Notes under the pieces: model-generated
Told to the model about the DNA's origin: nothing
What the model saw: the letters and a program-made list of their open reading frames with translations, nothing else
Database searches by the model: none
Origin: Qipengyuania vulgaris
GTDB taxonomy: Bacteria > Pseudomonadota > Alphaproteobacteria > Sphingomonadales > Sphingomonadaceae
NCBI GenBank assembly: GCA_000756795.1
Contig: CCSI01000001.1
Coordinates: forward strand, 310,001 to 374,000
DNA: 64,000 bases
Direction of reading: 5' to 3'
Program-made: the position numbers and the translations under genes
Shown: positions 57,325 through 64,000 of the stretch, one piece after another
Layout: each line of letters opens with the position of its first letter
Numbering within the stretch: the first letter of the stretch is position 1

Positions 57325-58211
57325 AGCGTCTCGCACCCGCGCTGACTTTTCTGCTCGCGGCTTGTGCGAGTGGAGGGGCTGCGGGGGACGAGGTGGCCGG
57401 ACCCACGGTGGTCAGCCTAAATCCCTGCACCGACGCCATCCTCGCACAGGTCGCAGCGCCCGGGCAGTTGCTCGCAATTTCGCATTACAGCAAGGACCCG
57501 TCTTCCAGCTCGATGGAGCCGGAGGATGCCGCCCGCTTCGCTGCGACCGGTGGAACGGTGGAAGAAGTGCTCGCGCTCGACCCGGATGTAGTGGTGGCAA
57601 GCAGCTTCCTCGCCCCCGCCACCCGCGCGACGCTGGAGGAACTGGGCGTGGAGGTCGTCACCTTCGGCGGCACCGCGACGGTCGAGGACAGCCTTGCGCA
57701 GGTGCGCGAACTGGCGACGCTTGTCGGAAACGAAGCTGCTGGCGAGCGGCTGGTAGCGGATATCGAGGCGGCGCTCGACGAAGCCGCAGCGGATGGTCCT
57801 TCTGTCGAAGCGGCTCTCTGGCAACCAGGCGGCATCGTTCCGGGCGAGGCCTCGCTGGTGAGCGACCTGCTCCGGCGCACCGGCTTTGCGAGCTATGGTG
57901 CTGCGCGCGGCATGGCGCAGGCGGACTATCTTTCGCTCGAGCAGGTCGTGGCTGACCCGCCCGAAGTGCTGCTGGTTGCCGGAAGCGAGCGCGGCCAGTC
58001 CCATCCGGCGCTGGACAAGCTTGCCGGTATGCGGCGCGAGAGCTTCGACACCCGCCTCATCTATTGCGGCGGTCCGACCATCATCCGCGCTGCGCAGCGG
58101 CTGGCTGAAATTAGGAAGAACATGCTCCCCCGCGAAGGCGGGGACCTCAGGCCACTGGTCACACGCCAGATTGCCGGAGACCCCCGCCTGCGCGGGGGAT
58201 CAGTGAAATGA
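57321..58211 (+). CDS. btuF: Cobalamin-binding ABC transporter lipoprotein (BtuF-like)
   Basis: A 296-residue substrate-binding protein of the BtuF/FepB class. The lipobox is LLAAC (FLLAACASGG). VVSLNPCTDAILAQVAAPGQ, ALDPDVVVASSFLAPATRAT and SLEQVVADPPEVLLVAG are typical. It begins with GTG in a GTGA overlap with btuB and overlaps btuC by ATGA. The last 28 residues (from LPREGGDLRP) are coded by a REP-like element and are foreign to the fold. Confidence 0.88.
   Translation: MKRLAPALTFLLAACASGGAAGDEVAGPTVVSLNPCTDAILAQVAAPGQLLAISHYSKDPSSSSMEPEDAARFAATGGTVEEVLALDPDVVVASSFLAPATRATLEELGVEVVTFGGTATVEDSLAQVRELATLVGNEAAGERLVADIEAALDEAAADGPSVEAALWQPGGIVPGEASLVSDLLRRTGFASYGAARGMAQADYLSLEQVVADPPEVLLVAGSERGQSHPALDKLAGMRRESFDTRLIYCGGPTIIRAAQRLAEIRKNMLPREGGDLRPLVTRQIAGDPRLRGGSVK
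58125..58202. repeat. BIME-like pair of REP palindromes inside the 3' end of btuF
   Basis: CCCCCGC-GAAG-GCGGGG (58127-58143) and CCCCCGC-CTGC-GCGGGGG (58181-58198) in inverted orientation, the same arrangement as at 47895-47965. Here the pair is translated as the C-terminal tail of BtuF and ends a few bases before the btuC start. Confidence 0.75.
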
Positions 58212-59161
58212 ACCGAGCCACGCTCATCTTCGGCGTGTTGCTAGTTGTGGCGCTGCCGCTTTCGCTCCTCGCGGGACGCGTGTGGCTCGACCCTTCTAGC
58301 ACCCCCAACACCGCCATCATCCTCGCCGAATTACGCCTGCCTCGCGCGGTGCTCGCCATCATTGTGGGTGGCGGGCTGGGTGCGGCGGGAGCGGCGATGC
58401 AGGGCTATCTGCGCAATCCGCTCGCCGACCCCGGCCTGTTCGGCATAGCGCCTGGGGCAGCACTGGGCGCGGTGGTGGCGTTGTGGTTCGGCTATGCCAC
58501 GAGCGAATGGCTGCTGCCACTCTTCGCGCTCATAGGCGCAGGGGGAGCGATGGCGTTGCTCGCCGCAATTGCCGGGCGAACGGGCGGAATTGCGCTGTTT
58601 ACGCTGGCGGGATTGATGGTGGCTAGTCTTGCCGGCGCTCTCACCGCGCTGGCGATTTCGATGGCGCCAAATGCCTTTGCCATGAGCGAAATCGTGCTGT
58701 GGCTGAACGGCGCACTGACCGACCGCAGCTGGCGCGAGGTGTGGATTGCCGCGCCGCTGGTGACGCTTGGCGTAGCGCTGCTCTGGCGCACGGGCCGCTC
58801 GCTCGACGCGCTGACCTTGGGCGAACCGGTCGCGCGGTCGCTCGGCATCGATACCTCGAAGCTGCTCTGGTTGCTTATCCTCGGCATCGGCCTGACGGTC
58901 GGCGCGAGCGTGGCGGTGGCGGGCATCATCGGCTTCGTCGGCCTCATCGTACCGCATCTCGTGCGCCCGCTGACCGACCGCAGGCCCTCGCAGCTTATCG
59001 TGCCGAGCGCTCTTGCAGGGGCTCTGCTGGTGCTGGTCGCGGATAGCGTGGTGCGCGTGTTGCCGCTGGTGACCGAACTCAGGCTCGGCATTGCGCTCAG
59101 CCTGCTCGGTGCGCCCTTCGTTCTCTGGCTTCTCATCCGGATGCGCAGGGGGCTGGCATGA
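58208..59161 (+). CDS. btuC: FecCD-type ABC transporter permease (BtuC-like)
   Basis: A 317-residue permease with about nine to ten hydrophobic segments. RLPRAVLAIIVGGGLGAAGA with AMQGYLRNPLADPGLFGIAP is the FecCD signature, GLIVPHLVRPLTDRRPSQL the cytoplasmic coupling helix that meets the ATPase. ATGA overlaps on both sides couple it to btuF and btuD. Confidence 0.93.
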   Translation: MNRATLIFGVLLVVALPLSLLAGRVWLDPSSTPNTAIILAELRLPRAVLAIIVGGGLGAAGAAMQGYLRNPLADPGLFGIAPGAALGAVVALWFGYATSEWLLPLFALIGAGGAMALLAAIAGRTGGIALFTLAGLMVASLAGALTALAISMAPNAFAMSEIVLWLNGALTDRSWREVWIAAPLVTLGVALLWRTGRSLDALTLGEPVARSLGIDTSKLLWLLILGIGLTVGASVAVAGIIGFVGLIVPHLVRPLTDRRPSQLIVPSALAGALLVLVADSVVRVLPLVTELRLGIALSLLGAPFVLWLLIRMRRGLA

Positions 59162-59880
59162 CGCTTGCGGCGCAAAACCTGTCACTGGCGGGCCGTCTGA
59201 AAAACGTTTCCTGCGCCTTGGAGAAAGGCGGGATTACCGCCATTTGCGGGCCCAACGGAGCGGGCAAATCTTCGCTCCTGCAGGTCTTGGCAGGGCTGCT
59301 CGAAACCGATGCCGGACAAGTGACGCTGGACGGCGAAAGCCTCGCCGCGCTCGACAGCCGGGCGAAGCGCCTCGGCTACCTTCCGCAAGCGCCCGAAATT
59401 GCGTGGGACGTCACAGTGCGCAGCGTGGTCGAGCTCGGCCGCATCCCGCATCGTGACGCCGCGACGGCGCCGGTCGAGGCGGCTATCGCGGCCATGGACC
59501 TCGCCGGATACGAGACCCGCCGCGCCCAGGCGCTTTCGGGCGGGGAGCAGGCGCGGGTCTTACTCGCGCGAGTCTTGGCGGGCGAGCCGGAATGGATACT
59601 CGCCGACGAGCCGCTTGCCGCGCTCGACATCGGCCACCAGCAGGCGCTGGTCGGACACCTAAAACGCGAGGCGAGAGCGGGCAGGGGCGTCGTGCTGGTG
59701 CTGCACGACCTGGCCATGGCGATGAACCATGCCGACCGGGTGCTGGTTCTGGATGAAGGCCGCCTCGTTGCCGACGCCGGACCCACAGAGGCCTTGTCGA
59801 GCGAGCGCATCGCGGAAGTCTGGGGCGTCGAGACCCGCTGGCTTGGCGAAGAGGGCGCACGGGCACTGGCGCACGCCTGA
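59158..59880 (+). CDS. btuD: ABC transporter ATP-binding protein (BtuD-like)
   Basis: A 240-residue ATPase. Walker A is GPNGAGKS at residues 31-38, signature LSGGE at 126-130, Walker B WILADEP at 146-152 and the switch histidine in LVLHDLA. The closest functional class is iron-siderophore/B12 importers. It ends the four-gene uptake unit; the next gene starts 15 bases later. Confidence 0.92.
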   Translation: MTLAAQNLSLAGRLKNVSCALEKGGITAICGPNGAGKSSLLQVLAGLLETDAGQVTLDGESLAALDSRAKRLGYLPQAPEIAWDVTVRSVVELGRIPHRDAATAPVEAAIAAMDLAGYETRRAQALSGGEQARVLLARVLAGEPEWILADEPLAALDIGHQQALVGHLKREARAGRGVVLVLHDLAMAMNHADRVLVLDEGRLVADAGPTEALSSERIAEVWGVETRWLGEEGARALAHA

Positions 59881-59895
59881 CCCGTTTTTCAGGGC

Positions 59896-60186
59896 ATGGA
59901 CCGCGACGCACTCGTCTCACACTGGTTCGAACTGACACGCGAACGGATGCCTGCGCTGGCCGCCAAGCGCGGCTGGCCGGTGCGCTTCGACCATTGCTTC
60001 CAACGCATCCTGCTCGACAATGCGGTGAGCGCGAAGTGGAGCGATCACATCGCCTCGCCCGCATACAAAAATGCACCCGTGCGGGTGCTGCAGGATGCCA
60101 TCGATCTGGGAGAAGCCTGCGTGGCGGGGAGGGCGGACCTTGCCGCACTCAACCGCCTGTCGCTGGAATGGCGGGGCAAGCTTTAA
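59896..60186 (+). CDS. Small conserved hypothetical protein
   Basis: A 96-residue protein, MDRDALVSHWFELTRERMPA, with GWPVRFDHCFQRILLDNAVS and AIDLGEACVAGRADLAALNR. Similar proteins occur in sphingomonads, sometimes annotated as acetyltransferase-like, but no GNAT motif is visible here. It may be co-transcribed with btuD. A convergent hairpin follows. Confidence 0.75.
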   Translation: MDRDALVSHWFELTRERMPALAAKRGWPVRFDHCFQRILLDNAVSAKWSDHIASPAYKNAPVRVLQDAIDLGEACVAGRADLAALNRLSLEWRGKL

Positions 60187-60200
60187 AGCCCGCCCCGCCA
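60169..60200. terminator. Bidirectional hairpin between convergent genes
   Basis: TGGCGGGGC (60169-60177) and GCCCCGCCA (60192-60200) are perfect complements; the loop contains the palindrome GCTTTAAAGC. T-runs are short, so strength is uncertain, but the position between a plus-strand stop and a minus-strand stop fits a shared terminator. Confidence 0.55.
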
Positions 60201-60206
60201 CCTTGA

Positions 60207-62459
60207 TTACATTCCGGCGTCGCCGACTGTTGCCGGACCATCGTCCGACACGGTGCTGTCGGCCGCTTCATCTCCGGCGATAAGGCCGCGGGCCTCGAGC
60301 ATCGGGGTGACGTCGGGCGCACGGCCCGCGAAGTTTTCGAACATCTTGAAGTAATCCATCGTGCCGCCGCGGCTGAGCACGGTGGCGCGATAGTGGTCGC
60401 CGTTCGCGCGGGTCAGGCCGCCATTGTCGATGAACCACTTGCGGCTGTCGCGGTCGAGCATTTCGGTCCACAGATAGCTGTAATAGCCTGCCGAATATCC
60501 GGCCGGGCCGCTGAAGATGTGGTTGAAATAGGTGCTGCGATAACGCGGCGGGACGAGGTCGATTTCAAGGCCGAGTTCCTCGAGCGACTGGCGTTCGAAG
60601 GCGTCGACCTTCTCCGGCGTGTCGAGCGCAGCGGCCTCTTCCTTGCTCAAGGCAGCCCACTTCATGTCGAGCAGGGCAGCTTCGACGACTTCGCCGAAAT
60701 CATAGCCCTGGTTGAACTTGGAAGCGGCCTCGATGCGGTCGACCATGGCCTGCGGGATGGTTTCGCCGGTCTCGTAATGCTTGGCGTAATTGCGTAGCAC
60801 TTCGGGATAAGTCGCCCACATTTCGTGGACCTGGCTCGGGTATTCGACGAAGTCGCGCGCGGTGGCCGTGCCCGACAGGCTTTCATAGCGCTGGTCGGCG
60901 AAGAAGCCGTGCAGCGCGTGGCCGAACTCGTGGAAGGTGGTGTTGACCCAGTCGAAGCTGACCAGCTGCGGCTCGCCTTCGGGCGCCTTCGGTATGTTCA
61001 GCACGTTGTAGATGACCGGCTTCGTGCCCCAGAGATAGCTCTGGTCGACAAAGTTGCTCTTCCACGCACCGCCACGCTTCGAGGGACGCTGGAACGGGTC
61101 AAAGTAAAACAGGCCCAATTCGCTGCCGTCACGGTCGAAGACGGTGTAGGTCCACACATCAGGGTGGTAGACGGGCAGGTCGGTGCGGCGCTCGAAGGTG
61201 AGGCCGTAAAGCTTTTCGGCCATGTAGAAGACGCCGTCTTCCAGCACCTTGTCGAGCTGGAAATACGCCATCATCGCGTCTTCATCGAGCTCGTAGCGTT
61301 CCGCCTTGATCTTGTTGGCATAGCGATACCAGTCCCACGGCTTCACTTCGAAATCACCGCCATCGGCAGCGATTGCTTCGTTCAGCATGGCGGCCTCGCG
61401 GCGCTGGGTCGCGGCAAGTGCGGGCACCATGCGCTCCATGAAGCCGAGCGCGGTCGCGGGCTTTTCGGCCATGCGGTCCCACATGGCGTAGGTCGCCCAG
61501 TCGGGCTCGCCGAAGAGCGCGGCCTTTTCGGCACGCAGCTCGGCGATTTCCGCGATAAGCTGGCGCGTGTCGATATCGGTGGTACCGTCGGCGCGGTGGT
61601 AGCTGGCCTTGAACAGCTTCTCGCGCGCGGCGCGATTGGTCATGCTTGGCAGCGAGGGCTGCTGCGTCGTGTTCTGCAGCGCGATAGCGTATTTGCCCGG
61701 GAAGCCCTTCTCGGCAGCGAAATCGGCAGCGGCCTTGATGTCGCTGTCCGAAAGGCCGGCGAGGTCGCTGCGGTTGTCGAAGATGACCGGCTGGTCGGCC
61801 ATGGCATCCTTGGCATCCTGGCTGAATTCGGTCGTCAGCGTCGACAGCTCGGTGTTGATGGCCTTTACGCGTTCACGCTGGGCATCGGTAAGCAGCGCGC
61901 CTGCGTGGACCATGCCTTCGTACGTCGTTTCGAGAAGCTTGGCATCTTCGGGCGTCATCGTCATCGCGGCGCGGTTGTCGTAAACCGCTTTCACGCGCTG
62001 GAAGAGCACCGGGTCGAGCGTGATGCTGTCGCTATGCGCGGTAAGCTTGGGGCTGATCTCGGTGTTGATTTCATCGAGGCGGTCGGTGGTGTTCGAACCG
62101 GTCAGAGCAAAGAACACGCGGGCGACGCGGTCGAGCATGCGGCCCGACTTTTCGAGCGCGACAATCGTGTTTTCGAAGGTGGGCGCAGCCGGATTGGCCT
62201 TGATGGCTTCGACTTCGGCCTTGTGGATGGCCATACCCTGCTCGAAGGCAGGGATGTAATCGTCTTCCGAAATCGCGGAGAAATCGGGCGTCTGGAAGGG
62301 CAGGTCGCTGTCGGTAGCGAAATAGCCGGTGCCCTTGGGGATGGATACGGCTGCATCGACGGCGGCATCGGCGATGGGGTCCATTTCACCTCCCGGTGTG
62401 CTCGAACAGGCGGAAAGAAGGGCGGCGGCGGCAGTGGTGGCCAAAATGTGGGCCTTCAT
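60207..62459 (-). CDS. M3-family metallopeptidase, peptidyl-dipeptidase Dcp-like lipoprotein
   Basis: A 750-residue zinc peptidase. The lipobox is LLSACSS, so the protein should be membrane-anchored. The thermolysin-like zinc site is TTFHEFGHALHGFFAD (H-E-x-x-H); the third ligand glutamate lies about 28 residues later in the SQVHEMWATYPEVL region, and GYSAGYYSYLWTEMLDRDS is the M3 substrate-binding loop. Dcp enzymes release C-terminal dipeptides. The ATG at 62459 fits the signal; the frame continues upstream without it. Confidence 0.93.
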   Translation of the reverse strand: MKAHILATTAAAALLSACSSTPGGEMDPIADAAVDAAVSIPKGTGYFATDSDLPFQTPDFSAISEDDYIPAFEQGMAIHKAEVEAIKANPAAPTFENTIVALEKSGRMLDRVARVFFALTGSNTTDRLDEINTEISPKLTAHSDSITLDPVLFQRVKAVYDNRAAMTMTPEDAKLLETTYEGMVHAGALLTDAQRERVKAINTELSTLTTEFSQDAKDAMADQPVIFDNRSDLAGLSDSDIKAAADFAAEKGFPGKYAIALQNTTQQPSLPSMTNRAAREKLFKASYHRADGTTDIDTRQLIAEIAELRAEKAALFGEPDWATYAMWDRMAEKPATALGFMERMVPALAATQRREAAMLNEAIAADGGDFEVKPWDWYRYANKIKAERYELDEDAMMAYFQLDKVLEDGVFYMAEKLYGLTFERRTDLPVYHPDVWTYTVFDRDGSELGLFYFDPFQRPSKRGGAWKSNFVDQSYLWGTKPVIYNVLNIPKAPEGEPQLVSFDWVNTTFHEFGHALHGFFADQRYESLSGTATARDFVEYPSQVHEMWATYPEVLRNYAKHYETGETIPQAMVDRIEAASKFNQGYDFGEVVEAALLDMKWAALSKEEAAALDTPEKVDAFERQSLEELGLEIDLVPPRYRSTYFNHIFSGPAGYSAGYYSYLWTEMLDRDSRKWFIDNGGLTRANGDHYRATVLSRGGTMDYFKMFENFAGRAPDVTPMLEARGLIAGDEAADSTVSDDGPATVGDAGM

Positions 62460-62618
62460 GGCGACTCCAATATGGTTTCTTAAGCGAGTGCTGCTCCCAA
62501 ATGCATGGGAGCGGTAATTGGTTGCAGTTGCGACAAGATGCGCCAAGCGCAAGGCTGACGCACCGGCAAGCTGTGACCGGCGAATGTTGGATACCAGTCT
62601 ACCAGCGGCGTATGAAGC

Positions 62619-63266
62619 TCACCTGAGGGCCTCACCCTCTCCCCGTTCAGCCTGCTCGCGAGCGACCGATGCAGCTTCACCCAATGCCTGGCGGTTGACT
62701 GTCATCACCCGCGGTTGGCCGCTGTCATCGACGATAAGCCAGAGCGAGCCCAGTTCGAAAAAGCCGCCCTGACCTTTTTCGACCGTCATCTGCGACAGGT
62801 CGAGGCGTTGGAGGAGGTCGAGCATGTTGTCGTCGAACACCTCGTCGAACAGCGAGTTGAGCTCGTCTTCGGTCAATTCGCGACGTTCGCCGGTATCAGT
62901 GACATAGAGCAGCGGGATACCGACCTGCTCTAGAATGCGAGCCTTGTCGCCGCTCTTCGCGGCATCGCGCAAGGCAGAAACTGCAGCCTCGAACTGGCTG
63001 GGGGAGGCCCCCGTGGCGCAGGATATGGCACCACCCTTGACCGCGTCATGCTTGCGGTCGAACTCGATGTTCGGATCGTCCTGTTCGGACCACACCATCA
63101 GGAGGCAATTATCGGCAGGGTTCGGGCTGGCCTCGGCCTCGACCGTCTCGAGCAGGCGCTGCCGCGCCGGGTCTTCCGCAGTACGTTCTCCTGCGACTGG
63201 CGAGCAAGCGCTCGCGATGCCGGCCAGCATCAGCATGGTCAGAGGCGGGAGACGGTTAGGGGTCAT
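62619..63266 (-). CDS. Hypothetical lipoprotein
   Basis: A 215-residue exported protein with a signal MTPNRLPPLTMLMLAGIASA and a cysteine (ACSPVAG) suited for lipidation. Two further cysteines (DNCLLMVW and AISCATGA) could form a disulfide. NSLFDEVFDDNMLDLLQRLD and ELGSLWLIVDDSGQPRVMTV follow; no family recognised. Its ATG overlaps the thpR stop (ATGA), so the pair is co-translated. Confidence 0.75.
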   Translation of the reverse strand: MTPNRLPPLTMLMLAGIASACSPVAGERTAEDPARQRLLETVEAEASPNPADNCLLMVWSEQDDPNIEFDRKHDAVKGGAISCATGASPSQFEAAVSALRDAAKSGDKARILEQVGIPLLYVTDTGERRELTEDELNSLFDEVFDDNMLDLLQRLDLSQMTVEKGQGGFFELGSLWLIVDDSGQPRVMTVNRQALGEAASVAREQAERGEGEALR

Positions 63267-63805
63267 CGTGGAAAGGCCGGGTAGGTGACTACGGGTTGGT
63301 AGAGCGAACCCTGCTCGCGCAGGAAACTTTCGTACAATATGTAGTCATCGACCTGCCATGGTCCAAGGGCCAGCCCTTCGTGCCGTGCAAGGAACGAGGC
63401 GAGCGGGCCGGAAGCGGTGTTGAGGCGGGCAAGCGTGATGTGCGGCACGAACTTGCGCGCCTCCGGCTCAAGCCCGCATCGCTGCAATATCCGCTCGAGC
63501 TTGCGCTGGTAACGCAAGAGCGGCTCGGTCGGGACAATGCCGGCGTAGAGAAGCGTGGGGCGGTGTTTCTTTTCAAAATATCCGACACCTGCGAGGGTAA
63601 CCTCGAACGGCTCGAAGGAGAGTGAGGAGGCCGCATCGGCGATATCTTCGGCCATGGGCGTATCGACCTCGCCGATATAGCGCAGCGTGAGGTGCAGCTG
63701 CGCATCATCCTGCCAGCGGGCATTGTCGACGCCCGACATGATGCCGAGCAGCGCCTCGCGGATCGAGTGGGGAGGGCGGATGCCGAAGAAGAGGCGATGG
63801 CTCAT
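63263..63805 (-). CDS. thpR: RNA 2',3'-cyclic phosphodiesterase
   Basis: A 180-residue 2H phosphoesterase. The two HxTx motifs are H38-L-T-L (in QLHLTLRYIG) and H122-I-T-L (in VPHITLARL), 84 residues apart as usual for ThpR/LigT. It hydrolyses 2',3'-cyclic phosphates or ligates tRNA half-like ends in vitro in known members. First gene of a two-gene unit with the lipoprotein. Confidence 0.94.
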   Translation of the reverse strand: MSHRLFFGIRPPHSIREALLGIMSGVDNARWQDDAQLHLTLRYIGEVDTPMAEDIADAASSLSFEPFEVTLAGVGYFEKKHRPTLLYAGIVPTEPLLRYQRKLERILQRCGLEPEARKFVPHITLARLNTASGPLASFLARHEGLALGPWQVDDYILYESFLREQGSLYQPVVTYPAFPR

Positions 63806-63838
63806 GCAAGTTCCCGCACCTGCTGCGGGCTGTAAGTG

Positions 63839-64000
63839 TCAGGGGTCGGAACGCCGCACGGTGTTGCGCCCGGCGGTCTTGGCCGCATAGAGGGCGTTAT
63901 CGGCGCGTTGCAAGGCGTCGCCAACACGCTCTCCGGCTTCGAAAGAGGATATTCCTACCGAAGCGGTGCCGAGCCGATCGGGCATGTCGAATTCAGCCGC
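63839..64000 (-). CDS. GGDEF-domain protein (diguanylate cyclase), C-terminal end
   Basis: A partial frame of 53 residues running off the window. TASVGISSFEAGERVGDALQ, then RADNALYAAKTAGRNTV, is the standard end of a GGDEF domain (the A-D-x-A-LY-x-AK-x-x-GRN helix). The catalytic GGDEF motif itself is outside the window, so activity is not known. It lies upstream of thpR in the same direction; CCCGCA/TGCGGG (about 63814-63830) may form a hairpin in the gap. Confidence 0.88.
   Translation of the reverse strand, partial: AAEFDMPDRLGTASVGISSFEAGERVGDALQRADNALYAAKTAGRNTVRRSDP

Overview
The window reads as a chromosomal segment of an alphaproteobacterium, most likely order Sphingomonadales near Erythrobacteraceae. 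This is inferred from high-GC coding sequence, the alphaproteobacterial order nucleotidyltransferase-addB-addA-trxA, split str/S10/spc/alpha ribosomal clusters without rpsD, an mdh-sucD-sucA-sucB-lpd cluster, and abundant TonB-receptor and SRPBCC-type genes. No tRNA, rRNA, CRISPR array, IS element or replication origin was seen.

Layout. 1-7302 (+): end of a sugar-phosphate nucleotidyltransferase, the AddB/AddA recombination helicase-nuclease and thioredoxin. 7383-10736: LysR regulator, two GNAT acetyltransferases, a LuxR solo with a complete acyl-homoserine-lactone pocket signature, and an HTH-like conserved protein. About 10870-13250 (-): a visibly AT-richer island with a ParB-domain protein (split by a frameshift) and a D12-class DNA adenine methylase, pressed against the promoter of the ribosomal str operon. 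13608-37096 (+): rpsL-rpsG-fusA-tuf; rpsJ to rpmD; a secreted SGNH hydrolase wedged between rpmD and rplO and flanked by a 14-bp direct repeat; rplO-secY-adk; an SRPBCC protein and glutamate dehydrogenase; then rpsM-rpsK-rpoA-rplQ. The long spacers rpsL/rpsG, rpsJ/rplC and gdhA/rpsM carry multiple RNA hairpins.

37195-41415 (+): a GbsR/MarR-type regulator with a palindromic operator over its start, a DUF4166 protein with a saccharopine-dehydrogenase-like oxidoreductase, and two paralogous secreted Arg/Tyr/Asp-rich proteins. 41412-46456 (-): a UPF0126/TRIC-like channel, a PepSY membrane protein, an amidase, a serine hydrolase and a shortened SEDS (FtsW/RodA)-like membrane protein. 46462-54287 (-): TCA-cycle cluster mdh, a small membrane protein, sucD, sucA, sucB, lpdA; sucC is absent. 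55123-60186 (+): cobalamin riboswitch and the btuB-btuF-btuC-btuD uptake operon. 60207-64000 (-): M3 metallopeptidase, a lipoprotein, ThpR and the end of a GGDEF protein.

The best candidate for an undescribed system is the ParB-domain/Dam-type methylase pair. Other candidates are the SGNH insertion in the spc cluster and the structured ribosomal-protein leaders. All assignments are by reading motifs; no database search was made.
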